DNA of 64,000 nt from NCBI RefSeq assembly GCF_004152845.1, contig NZ_SEON01000001.1, positions 124,001-188,000 of the forward strand. The letters are read 5' to 3'. The translations under genes were made by a program, and so were the position numbers. The DNA comes from Sphingobium fuliginis (lineage in GTDB: Bacteria > Pseudomonadota > Alphaproteobacteria > Sphingomonadales > Sphingomonadaceae). Position 1 is the first letter of the stretch. Every line of letters starts with the position of its first letter. Shown here piece after piece: positions 47,103 to 54,373 of this stretch. The notes under the pieces were generated by a model that searched no databases, was not told where the DNA came from, and saw only the letters and a program-made list of their open reading frames with translations.

Positions 47103-47300
47103 ATGCACGAACCGGAACGTCCCAGCGATCGGCGTCTCGGGCTGGCGGCGATCTGGGCGGTGGGAATCGTCCTGCTGGTGATCGCCGTCGTCTTCATCGG
47201 GCGCAACTTCTGGCATCATGACGTGCTGAAGGAAGACCAGCAGACGGGCGAGAACAGGGCCGACGACCATGAGGGCCTGACGCCGAACGAAAAGCGCTGA
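47103..47300 (+). CDS. Small single-pass membrane protein
   Basis: This 65-residue protein has a charged N-terminus, one membrane helix (about residues 14-35; G-L-A-A-I-W-A-V-G-I-V-L-L-V-I-A) and a very polar tail ending T-P-N-E-K-R. AGAGGAA lies about 9 nt before the ATG at 47103; longer frames upstream are not supported. I recognise no named family. The gene lies exactly between two inverted copies of the hairpin element, in a region of stress and signalling genes, and its overall plan resembles the small membrane protein at 50501. Confidence 0.7.
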   Translation: MHEPERPSDRRLGLAAIWAVGIVLLVIAVVFIGRNFWHHDVLKEDQQTGENRADDHEGLTPNEKR

Positions 47301-47328
47301 AGCGGCGCCATGCGGCGCGTGGATGCTC

Positions 47329-47494
47329 CAGAGCCAATCGACATTCAGAAGATGACGAGCCGAGCCGAAGGCCACCGAAGGTAAAATGGCGGTTTTCCGT
47401 GACCCGGAGCGCAGCCTACTCAAAGTAGGTGAGCACCGGAAGCACGGAAAAGCGTCATTTGCAGGCCGTCAGGGCTGAATGTCGATTGGCTCTA
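47329..47494 (+). repeat. Long hairpin element, copy 2
   Basis: A 166-bp element is nearly identical to the reverse complement of copy 1 but has about 21 extra bases (GCCGAAGGCCACCGAAGGT-like) in the left arm. The terminal 20-bp repeats match in all but the first base. Inner arms AAATGGCGGTTTTCCGTG and CACGGAAAAGCGTCATTT pair, and the centre is CCTACT-CAA-AGTAGG (47415-47429). Its right end supplies the stop codon (CTA, read as TAG) of the leftward Crp/Fnr gene. Confidence 0.88.
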
Positions 47495-48253
47495 GCCCTG
47501 TTCTTCCTCCAACTCGACATGCCGGTCCATCCGGCCGAGCCAGGCCTGGGGGCGGAAATCGGACAGTTCTGTCAGGCGGCGCCAGTTGGGGATGGTGATC
47601 CGCCGCCGGTCGCGTTCGATCACCCCCGCCTTTTCCAGCGCCTTCAGCGTCCGGTTGACATGCACGGTGGTCATGCCGGTGGCGTCGGCCAGCTCCACCT
47701 GGGACAGGGGCAGGATCAGCCGGCACCCGTCCGATCCCCCTTCCGGATAGCTGCGCATCACCAGCTCGCAAAGCAGATAGGCTATCCTTCCCCTGGCGTC
47801 CCGCCGGCCCATATTGCTGATCCAGGCGCGGAAGACCGATGTTTCGGCCGTCATCTCCGCCCACAGCGCATCGGCGATGTTCGCCCGCTCGCGCATCAGC
47901 GCCAGCACGTCCTCCAGCGGGATGGCGGCGACGCGCAGATCGGTCAGCGCCTGGACGAAATCCTCCGATGGAAAGAGCTGCACCGGCGGCAGCGTCAATA
48001 TGTCGCCCCGGCCATGTATTCCCACGATATGGCGGCCGCCATTGGACGATATGCGGTGGCGATGGGCAAAGCCCGACAGCAGGATCAGGCAGGATTGCGG
48101 CCGGTCGCCCTCCCGGATGATATAGTCCCCCGGTTCGCAATGACGCAGGCTGTGCGGCAGGGATAGCAGAGCGGCGCCGTCTTCCTTCGAGAGAGCCGTG
48201 CGCCCGCCAAGGCGCGCCAGCAGCGGCAACAGGATCGATGATGGCATTTTCAT
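47492..48253 (-). CDS. Crp/Fnr-family transcriptional regulator (2 of 3)
   Basis: This 253-residue protein has a cyclic-nucleotide-type sensor (about 20-150; P-G-D-Y-I-I-R-E-G-D) and a winged helix (E-L-A-D-A-T-G-M-T-T-V-H-V-N-R-T-L). It lacks an Fnr-type cysteine cluster. It is divergent in sequence from the copy at 45130 but has the same recognition-helix pattern (V-H-x-N-R), so the paralogues may read similar DNA sites. Its final codon and TAG stop lie at the end of hairpin element copy 2. The start is ATG 48253 with a poor ribosome site. Confidence 0.9.
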   Translation of the reverse strand: MKMPSSILLPLLARLGGRTALSKEDGAALLSLPHSLRHCEPGDYIIREGDRPQSCLILLSGFAHRHRISSNGGRHIVGIHGRGDILTLPPVQLFPSEDFVQALTDLRVAAIPLEDVLALMRERANIADALWAEMTAETSVFRAWISNMGRRDARGRIAYLLCELVMRSYPEGGSDGCRLILPLSQVELADATGMTTVHVNRTLKALEKAGVIERDRRRITIPNWRRLTELSDFRPQAWLGRMDRHVELEEEQG

Positions 48254-48669
48254 GAGCGGGATGGGATGCCGTCTTCATCTCCGCCGCGGCCGCGATGCTC
48301 GCCGCTGGCCGTCCGGCTGTCCATGGCGGAATGCCGGCCTGCCGCATGCAGGACCGGGCCGTCGCGACGCGGCGCTCTCCCCCCGGCGGGAAGAACGACG
48401 GAGCAGTGCGGCATGGGACTCATTATAAGGGTGGAGGAATTCATCCCGGATCGTGTCATGACTCGTCGTCTTGGTGGCGCTGCTCATTCTCCTTCGGTCG
48501 ACCGGCCGGCGCCGGCGTTCGAACGAAGAAGGATTCACCTTGCTCCAGCCGCCCGCCGACGCTCGCTAACATATGCTAATGCAGGTGTAATTTTTGCCGT
48601 TGGGCCTCATTTTCCGGGGCTGGACGGTTGCAGAAGTTGCGCGACATCAAGAAGTTCGCGCCCGCCCGA
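48254..48669. other. 416-bp gap between two leftward Crp/Fnr genes
   Basis: No frame here has convincing coding character on either strand. The gap should contain the promoter for the Crp/Fnr gene at 47492-48253 and the transcript end of the next one. A slightly AT-rich patch (TAACATATGCTAATGCAGG) occurs near 48568-48590. I see no clear repeat or terminator. Confidence 0.5.
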
Positions 48670-49308
48670 TCAGGCCGCCATGTCCTGGCCGGTGAGGGCG
48701 GCCACTTCGCGCAGGGCCTGAAGCTCCGGTATGCGCAGCCATTTGGATTGCAGTTCGACCAGACCGCGCGCCCGCATGGATTGCAGCGTGCGATTCACAT
48801 GGACCGGGGTCAGCCCGGTCATGTCCGCGATCTCCATCTGCGTCAGCGGCATGGCGCATTGCTGGCCATAGGCGAGACCCGCCTGCCGCATGCGTTCGAA
48901 CAATTCCAGCAGCAGATGCGCCACCCGTTCGAGCGCCGTCTTGCGGCCCAGGGTGACAAGCCAGTTGGCCTGCCGCTCGATCATGCCGGACAGCGCCTGC
49001 CAGAAGCCGTTATGCCCGTCGAAACCGGCGTGCGAGGGTATGCGACAGGGCAGCCGGAGCGCCCTGACGTTGGTGATCGCCACCACGGGCTGGGACGCCA
49101 CCCCGCCCAGCGCCCATTGCGGATCGCAATAATCGCCCGGCAGATAGAGCGCCGTAATCTGGCGGCGGCCATCCGACAGCAGCCGGTATCGGCACGCCCA
49201 CCCTTCCTGAACATAAAGCATGGCGTCGGGTTTTTCATTTTCCCGGGCCAGAAACTGATGCATTCGGAAATGAACCTGGTTTTCGCCTTCGGCAACCTGG
49301 CTTAACAT
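48670..49308 (-). CDS. Crp/Fnr-family transcriptional regulator (3 of 3)
   Basis: This 212-residue protein is shorter at the N-terminus than the other two. The sensor barrel includes Y-L-P-G-D-Y-C-D-P-Q and the winged helix E-I-A-D-M-T-G-L-T-P-V-H-V-N-R-T-L. It shares C-D-P in the barrel with the copy at 45130 (L-C-D-P-F). A good AAGGAGT ribosome site supports ATG 49308. No Fe-S cysteine set is present. It could regulate the adjacent small stress-type genes. Confidence 0.92.
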   Translation of the reverse strand: MLSQVAEGENQVHFRMHQFLARENEKPDAMLYVQEGWACRYRLLSDGRRQITALYLPGDYCDPQWALGGVASQPVVAITNVRALRLPCRIPSHAGFDGHNGFWQALSGMIERQANWLVTLGRKTALERVAHLLLELFERMRQAGLAYGQQCAMPLTQMEIADMTGLTPVHVNRTLQSMRARGLVELQSKWLRIPELQALREVAALTGQDMAA

Positions 49309-49489
49309 GGACTACTCCTTGTTAAGCCCCCCTGGACCAATATCGATTGAACCTGCCCCCACCATAGCGTTTCTGGTTCATGCTGGATTCACCTATGTTT
49401 CCTCGCAGCAAATAATTGGGATGGAGCGAGAAAAAGAGCCGATGAACGCGGCACGCCCTCCGGCGGCCTCCGGAAAATTGCCGTTCGTC

Positions 49490-49635
49490 TAGGGTGTGTG
49501 GGGATTCAGTTCAGGGTGGAGCGAAAATGGTGGCTTTCGAGAACCAGCGCGCAGCGTACTCAAAGTACGTGAGCACTGGAAGCGCAGAAAGCCGCCATTT
49601 GCAGCCCGCCATGGGCTGAATCCCCACACAGCCTA
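49490..49635 (+). repeat. Long hairpin element, copy 3 (diverged ends)
   Basis: This 146-bp element has the same plan as copies 1 and 2 but different terminal 20-bp repeats (left TAGGGTGTGTGGGGATTCAG; right end its complement with one mismatch). Inner arms AAATGGTGGCTTTC and GAAAGCCGCCATTT pair. The centre is CGTACT-CAA-AGTACG (49555-49569). Compared with copies 1 and 2 the stems differ in sequence but remain paired. It lies between the Crp/Fnr gene at 48670 and the DUF4142 gene. Confidence 0.85.
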
Positions 49636-49712
49636 ATGCAGGTTATCGCGCGGGCGTGGGGCCGTGGAACCTCCTAACCCCGAAAACCGCTGGCTTTGCA
49701 GGAGGAACGACC

Positions 49713-50192
49713 ATGTCCAAAATGCTCTTGCTGATGCCGCTGATCGCCGTGGCGATGCCCGCCGCCGCGGCGGAATCCCCCACCGCCTATCTGGGGAAAG
49801 CGGGCGCGGGCGACCTGTACGAACAGACATCCAGCAAGATCGTGCTGGAAACGACCAGGGATGCCAGGGTCAAGAGCTTCGCCACCATGATGGTGGGGGA
49901 TCACGGCAAGAGCACCGCCATGCTGAAAAGCGCGGCTGCGGCATCGGGCGTCAAGGCGCCGCCGCCCAGTCTGACGCCCGATCAGCAGGCGAAGGTCAGG
50001 GCGCTGAAGCAGGCGAAGGGCGCTGCCCGCGACACCCTCTACTGGCAGCAGCAGAAGGCGGCTCACAGCCAGGCGCTGCAACTGCATCAGGATTATGCCG
50101 CCCATGGTTCTGACCGGTCGCTCAAGGACGCGGCGGCGAAGATCGTGCCTGTGGTGAAACATCATCTCGACCTTCTGAACGCAGGCCGATGA
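49713..50192 (+). CDS. DUF4142-family exported protein
   Basis: This 159-residue protein has a signal peptide (about 20 residues ending A-A-A-A) and a helical DUF4142 domain. Features include Y-L-G-K-A-G-A-G-D-L-Y-E, S-F-A-T-M-M-V-G-D-H-G-K-S and a late H-x-x-A-L-x-L-H-x-D-Y pattern. DUF4142 proteins are ferritin-like four-helix bundles found in the periplasm of stress-related loci; their function is unproven. GGAGGAA lies ahead of the ATG at 49713. It overlaps the DUF3606 gene by ATGA, so the two are coupled. Confidence 0.88.
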   Translation: MSKMLLLMPLIAVAMPAAAAESPTAYLGKAGAGDLYEQTSSKIVLETTRDARVKSFATMMVGDHGKSTAMLKSAAAASGVKAPPPSLTPDQQAKVRALKQAKGAARDTLYWQQQKAAHSQALQLHQDYAAHGSDRSLKDAAAKIVPVVKHHLDLLNAGR

Positions 50193-50380
50193 CGGACGTC
50201 CATAGCCTCGCCGCCCCTGCCGCTCCGGCGGACCTGAAGCATGTCTCGCTGGATCGGGAAAGCGATGCGCGCTACTGGCAGCAGCGTTTCAGCACATCGC
50301 GTGCCCGGCTGGAGCAGGCGGTCGAGCAGGTCGGCCATAATGTCAGCGCCATAGCGGAGTTCCTCCACCACAGCGGCTGA
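50189..50380 (+). CDS. DUF3606-family small protein
   Basis: This 63-residue soluble protein has a C-terminal half (R-Y-W-Q-Q-R-F-S-T-S-R-A-R-L, then V-G-H-N-V-S-A-I-A-E-F-L) that matches the DUF3606 pattern of Y-W-x-x-x-F, L-x-x-A-V-x-x-V-G and a final helix. Its function is unknown. Its start overlaps the DUF4142 stop (ATGA). Confidence 0.85.
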   Translation: MTDVHSLAAPAAPADLKHVSLDRESDARYWQQRFSTSRARLEQAVEQVGHNVSAIAEFLHHSG

Positions 50381-50500
50381 CGGCGGGCGTGACGGCCAGA
50401 CCCTTGTTGCACCCGGATAAAAGATCGACCAGGGCCGCGCCTTTCCGGGAACCAGCCCGTCGGCGCGCCTGTTCTCTCCTCAACGAAAGGAGAGTTTTCG

Positions 50501-50722
50501 ATGCACAAGGAAGAGGAAGACGGCCGCATCGTCACCCATGTCTCACGGCAGGAGGCGCGAAGCGGCGCTTCCACCCATGTCACCCGCTATGTTCTGGGCA
50601 TCAGCCTCTTACTGGTCGTGATCGCCTTCGCCATCCTTCTGGCGGGCGGCTTCTTCAGCACTGCCGAAACGGGCGCCGACGGATCGCACATGGCCAGCCC
50701 GGCCGAAGCGAACGGAGGCTGA
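50501..50722 (+). CDS. Small single-pass membrane protein
   Basis: This 73-residue protein has a charged N-terminal 28 residues, one helix (about 29-51; L-G-I-S-L-L-L-V-V-I-A-F-A-I-L-L) and a short polar tail. AAAGGAGAG lies about 8 nt before the ATG. No named family is recognised. A response regulator follows after 8 bp, and the stress-type pair DUF4142/DUF3606 is just upstream. Confidence 0.72.
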   Translation: MHKEEEDGRIVTHVSRQEARSGASTHVTRYVLGISLLLVVIAFAILLAGGFFSTAETGADGSHMASPAEANGG

Positions 50723-50730
50723 GTCCCGGC

Positions 50731-51108
50731 ATGATGGGCCAGACCGACCTTGCGGCACAGACGGTGTTGATCGTCGAGGACGACTATTATCTCGCCTTCG
50801 ATACGGCGGAAGCGCTGCGAGGCGCGGGAGCCGGGATCATGGGGCCTTTCCCGACCGAGGAGAAGGCGATGGCTGCGATCCGCCAGGAACGCCCCACCGC
50901 CGCCGTGCTGGACATCAACCTGGGAAACGGTCCCTCCTTCGACCTTGCGCGGTTGCTGAAGGAACGGGGCGTGCCGTTCCTGTTCCTGACCGGCTATGAC
51001 GAGGAAATCATACCGCCCGATCTCGGCGATACATTGCGGCTGCAAAAGCCGGTCGCCCCCAGGGAGATCGTCGCCTCGCTCGCCAGGCGCCGCCAGGGCA
51101 GCGCCTGA
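50731..51108 (+). CDS. Single-domain response regulator
   Basis: This 125-residue stand-alone receiver has V-E-D-D-Y-Y-L-A-F-D, V-L-D-I-N-L with the phosphoacceptor Asp near 61, L-T-G-Y-D-E and Q-K-P-V. It is a paralogue of the receiver at 44673-45059. The ATG at 50731 (or 50734) lies shortly after the small membrane protein gene, so the two may be cotranscribed. It could take phosphate from the HWE kinase nearby. Confidence 0.88.
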   Translation: MMGQTDLAAQTVLIVEDDYYLAFDTAEALRGAGAGIMGPFPTEEKAMAAIRQERPTAAVLDINLGNGPSFDLARLLKERGVPFLFLTGYDEEIIPPDLGDTLRLQKPVAPREIVASLARRRQGSA

Positions 51109-51117
51109 CGCCCGGAC

Positions 51118-52161
51118 TCATTCGGCCGCGATGCCCGCGCCCCCCACGAAGGAGGCGCCGCTCAACGCAGGACTGCATGCAAAGCCCGGCATGCGATCGT
51201 AAAGCTCCTTCTCGAAAAAGGCGCAGGTGATCGCCAGCCCCTCGCTCAAGGGAACGTGCGGTTCCCAGCCGAGCAACTGGCGCGCCCTGCGGATGTCCGG
51301 CCTGCGCCGGCGCGGATCGTCGACCGGCAGCGGCTGGAACACGACCTGGGACTGCGTGCCGGTGGCGGCCACGACCTGATCCAGCAGTTGCAGGATGGTA
51401 TATTCCTCAGGATTCCCCAGGTTGACCGGCGCCATGTCGGACAAGGGCGCCTCCATCAACCGGATCAGCCCGTCCACCATGTCCGACACGAAGCAGAAGC
51501 TGCGCGTCTGCGATCCGTCGCCATAGATGGTGATGGCATCGCCCGACAAAGCCTGGCAGACGAGGTTGGAGATCACCCGGCCATCGTCGGGATGCATGTT
51601 CGGGCCATAGGTGTTGAAGATCCGCGCCACCCGCACATCGGCGCGGCCCAGCCGGGCGAAGTCGAAGGCCATGGCCTCCGCCGCGCGCTTCCCCTCGTCA
51701 TAGCAGGCGCGGGGGCCGGTGCAGTTCACCCAGCCACGATAGTCCTCGCGCTGGGGATGCGCCTCCGGATCGCCATAGACCTCGCTGGTGGAGGTGAGCA
51801 GGAAGCGCGCGCCGACCTGCTCCGCCAGCCGCAGCAGGCGATCGGTTCCGACCACGCTGGTCAGCATCGTATGTTCGGGATCGGCCTGATATTGCGGCGG
51901 CGAAGCCGCGCAGGCGAGATTGTAGATGCGGCTGATGTCGCGCCGGCGCGTGACCGCATCGGGCAGGGGATCGACGATGTCGCCGCGCACGAAGGTGAAG
52001 GCGCGATGCCCCTCCAGCATCCGCAGGTTGACCTCCCGCGAGGTCTGGAGGTTGTCGAGGCAGATCACCTCATGCCCCCGGTCCAGCAGCGCCCGGCACA
52101 GATGCGACCCGATGAAGCCGGCTCCTCCGGCCACCAGGGCTGTTTCACGCTTTCCGTTCAT
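51118..52161 (-). CDS. UDP-glucuronate decarboxylase-like (UDP-xylose synthase) SDR enzyme
   Basis: This 347-residue NAD-dependent sugar-nucleotide enzyme has the Rossmann motif G-G-A-G-F-I-G-S-H-L, L-T-S-T-S-E-V-Y-G-D, and the catalytic Tyr/Lys in G-P-R-A-C-Y-D-E-G-K-R. The last is the hallmark of UDP-glucuronate decarboxylases making UDP-xylose. R-I-F-N-T-Y-G-P-N-M and Y-G-D-G-S-Q-T-R-S-F also fit. I chose ATG 52161 after GGAGGG; the frame extends to 52197 in an ATGA overlap with the upstream gene. It ends the leftward run of glycosyltransferases and so probably supplies their UDP-pentose donor. Confidence 0.88.
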   Translation of the reverse strand: MNGKRETALVAGGAGFIGSHLCRALLDRGHEVICLDNLQTSREVNLRMLEGHRAFTFVRGDIVDPLPDAVTRRRDISRIYNLACAASPPQYQADPEHTMLTSVVGTDRLLRLAEQVGARFLLTSTSEVYGDPEAHPQREDYRGWVNCTGPRACYDEGKRAAEAMAFDFARLGRADVRVARIFNTYGPNMHPDDGRVISNLVCQALSGDAITIYGDGSQTRSFCFVSDMVDGLIRLMEAPLSDMAPVNLGNPEEYTILQLLDQVVAATGTQSQVVFQPLPVDDPRRRRPDIRRARQLLGWEPHVPLSEGLAITCAFFEKELYDRMPGFACSPALSGASFVGGAGIAAE

Positions 52162-52193
52162 CGACCCTCCGTCCTTTTCTGTCCTGTCGTTCT

Positions 52194-53270
52194 TCATTCG
52201 GCCGCCGCCATGTCCCGCGTGCGCATCCGGGCGGCCTCTTGCAGCCAGTTTTCCAGCTCGGCGGCGCGGCTGCCCGATATATGCCGGTCCAGGATGCGGC
52301 GGCGGGCGGCCTCGCCCACATCGGCGCGATCCTCATGGAGGGCGACGATCACCTGCTCCGGATTCCAGGCGAAGATGATTTCGCGATTGGGCTCCAGCAG
52401 CTCATTGAGCCCCGGCCAGACATCGGAGATGATAGGCGTGCCGCAGGCCGCCGCCTCGAACAGCCGGACGGAGGGGGACCAGCCCGCCTCGATCATGTCG
52501 GCGCGCGTGACGTTCAGCGTGTAGCGCGAGGCGGAATAGAAAGCGGCGTGGTCGCGCGGGGCGAGATGCTCGATCCGCTCGACATTGGCGGGCCAGTCCA
52601 TGTCGTCCGGATATTGCGGCCCGGCGACGACGAAACGCCTGTCAGGCAGCAGCCGCGCCGGTTCGATCAGCAACTTCTCCAAGGTGGGCTGGCGATCCGG
52701 GCTGTAGGTGCCGAGATAGGAGAGATCCCATTTCTTCGGCACGTCCATCGGCCGATAGGCCGACGCATCCACCGAGCAATAGAGCGCCCGCGCCATGGGG
52801 GAACGATAATGCCGCTCCAGCAGGTCGAGCGTCGGGCCGCCGGTGAAGGAGCAATAGCAGTCATAGCCCGCGATCAGTTCCGCCGACAGATAGTCGCACC
52901 GCCCTTCGCGCAGCGCCGCCAGCGTGACGGGCGTATCGATGTCGTAGAAGGCGGTGACCCCGCGCGCCGTGCGCTGCACATAATGGCCGACCGCGATGCC
53001 GTCGGGCACATAGGAGCCGACCATGACCGCGTCCGCCGTCTCGATCTCCTGCCGCCAATCTTCCAGCGCTTCCACGCTGTCGTAGAATTCCAGCCGGCAG
53101 AAAGCGGGATCGATGAGGTCGCGCTGGCTGGCATACCAGGGCACGTCCCGCTCCAGGAAGAGTATCTCATGCCCGCGCCCGGCGAAGGCGGAGAGCAGGG
53201 CGCGGAAGGTCGTGGCATGACCATTGCCCCAGGATGAAGACAGGCTGAGTCCGAGGACGACGAGTTTCAT
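52194..53270 (-). CDS. CgeB-like glycosyltransferase (1 of 3)
   Basis: This 358-residue GT-B-type transferase has an N-terminal acceptor domain (S-S-S-W-G-N-G-H-A-T-T-F-R-A-L-L) and a C-terminal donor domain (S-P-S-V-R-L-F-E-A-A-A-C-G-T-P-I-I-S-D) of the Glyco_trans_1_2 group. It overlaps its neighbours by 4 bp on both sides. It is paralogous to the next two genes, with shared W-x-x-G-x-A near the N-terminus and R-x-F-E-A-x-x-x-G near residue 260. The cytoplasmic sugar transferred is unknown. Confidence 0.85.
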   Translation of the reverse strand: MKLVVLGLSLSSSWGNGHATTFRALLSAFAGRGHEILFLERDVPWYASQRDLIDPAFCRLEFYDSVEALEDWRQEIETADAVMVGSYVPDGIAVGHYVQRTARGVTAFYDIDTPVTLAALREGRCDYLSAELIAGYDCYCSFTGGPTLDLLERHYRSPMARALYCSVDASAYRPMDVPKKWDLSYLGTYSPDRQPTLEKLLIEPARLLPDRRFVVAGPQYPDDMDWPANVERIEHLAPRDHAAFYSASRYTLNVTRADMIEAGWSPSVRLFEAAACGTPIISDVWPGLNELLEPNREIIFAWNPEQVIVALHEDRADVGEAARRRILDRHISGSRAAELENWLQEAARMRTRDMAAAE

Positions 53271-54373
53271 GCTCCCTCCATCTGATGGTGCCTGGCGGCG
53301 CGCCGCCCCGACCGGTCGCGCAGGATTTCGTCGACCTGGCGCCCGCGTAGTTCATAGCTGTGTTCGGCCCGGACACGGGCAAGCGCCGCCTGTCCGATCG
53401 CCCGCGCCCGATCCGGCGTCAGCGCCGCCAGATGATCCGCCACATCCTGCCCGTCGCGGGCGACCAGCACCTCCTCGTCCGGGGTCAGGAACATCTCTAT
53501 CCCCTCCCACGCATCGGTGATCAGGCAGGCCCCTGCCCCCGCTGCCTCGAACACGCGGGTCGCGGGGGAAAAGCCGATATGCGCCATGCTGTCGCGGGCG
53601 ACGTTCAGCACGGCCAGCGGGCTGCAATTGAAGGCGTTGTGCTCGGCGGTGTAGACATGACCGCGATGGCGGACATTGCCGGGCATCGCCTTGCTGTCCC
53701 AGCCATTGCCGCCGATCAGGAACTGGCGGCCGGGCGACAGGGCCGCGGGTTTCAGGAAGAATTCCTCCACCCGCGCCTCCCGGTCGGGCAGGCGGTTGCC
53801 AAGGAAGGCGAGATCGGCGGTGAAGCGCGGATCGGGCGGCACGGGATGGTGGCTCTGCGGATCGAGCGCATTGTAGACGGGAACGCACTCCACCGCGCCG
53901 AAGCCGCGATAGGCGTTCACCACCGGATCGCCGCCGCCATAGGTCAGCACCATGTCGAGTCCGGGCAAGGCGCGGCGCACGGCATGGTCCGGATCGGCGC
54001 GCATCTCGTCCAGCGTCGCGGCGGCGTCCACATCCCAGAAGATGCGCAGCGCATGGGGCCCGGCGCGGCGCATGACCCCGTCCAGCAGCTCGTCGTCGAA
54101 CACGCCCACGCCGCTGGCCTTTACGACGACGTCGGCATCGGCGGCCTCGTCCATCACGCCCTTCAGCGCGTCCGGCGTGGCGGGATAGACCACCACCCGC
54201 GCCCAGTCGGGCGGGTCGATGTCACGGTGCTGCTGCCGGTCGAAGGCATCCGGTTCATAGAATGCGATGTGATGGCCATGCCGGGCAAGCTGCTCCAATA
54301 TCCCGCGATAATAGGTGGCCGCGCCGTTCCAGTAGGAGGAGAGCAGGCTGGAGCCGTAAAAGGCGATCTTCAT
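53267..54373 (-). CDS. CgeB-like glycosyltransferase (2 of 3)
   Basis: This 368-residue GT-B-type protein begins M-K-I-A-F-Y-G-S-S-L-L-S-S-Y-W-N-G-A-A-T, the same opening as its neighbours. The donor-site region is T-R-V-F-E-A-A-G-A-G-A-C-L-I-T-D-A-W-E-G. N-I-K-type anchors are absent, so it is cytoplasmic or peripheral. It is coupled by 4-bp overlaps to both flanking glycosyltransferases, suggesting sequential addition of sugars to one acceptor. CgeB homologues add sugars to spore-coat or surface structures in other bacteria; the acceptor here is unknown. Confidence 0.85.
   Translation of the reverse strand: MKIAFYGSSLLSSYWNGAATYYRGILEQLARHGHHIAFYEPDAFDRQQHRDIDPPDWARVVVYPATPDALKGVMDEAADADVVVKASGVGVFDDELLDGVMRRAGPHALRIFWDVDAAATLDEMRADPDHAVRRALPGLDMVLTYGGGDPVVNAYRGFGAVECVPVYNALDPQSHHPVPPDPRFTADLAFLGNRLPDREARVEEFFLKPAALSPGRQFLIGGNGWDSKAMPGNVRHRGHVYTAEHNAFNCSPLAVLNVARDSMAHIGFSPATRVFEAAGAGACLITDAWEGIEMFLTPDEEVLVARDGQDVADHLAALTPDRARAIGQAALARVRAEHSYELRGRQVDEILRDRSGRRAARHHQMEGA

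Noticed and set aside
49307..49492. 61-codon plus-strand frame starting at the Crp/Fnr start codon
   Set aside because: It has no ribosome site, begins inside the opposite gene's start and ends in the hairpin element. A shorter peptide starting at 49421 or 49442 cannot be supported from sequence alone.
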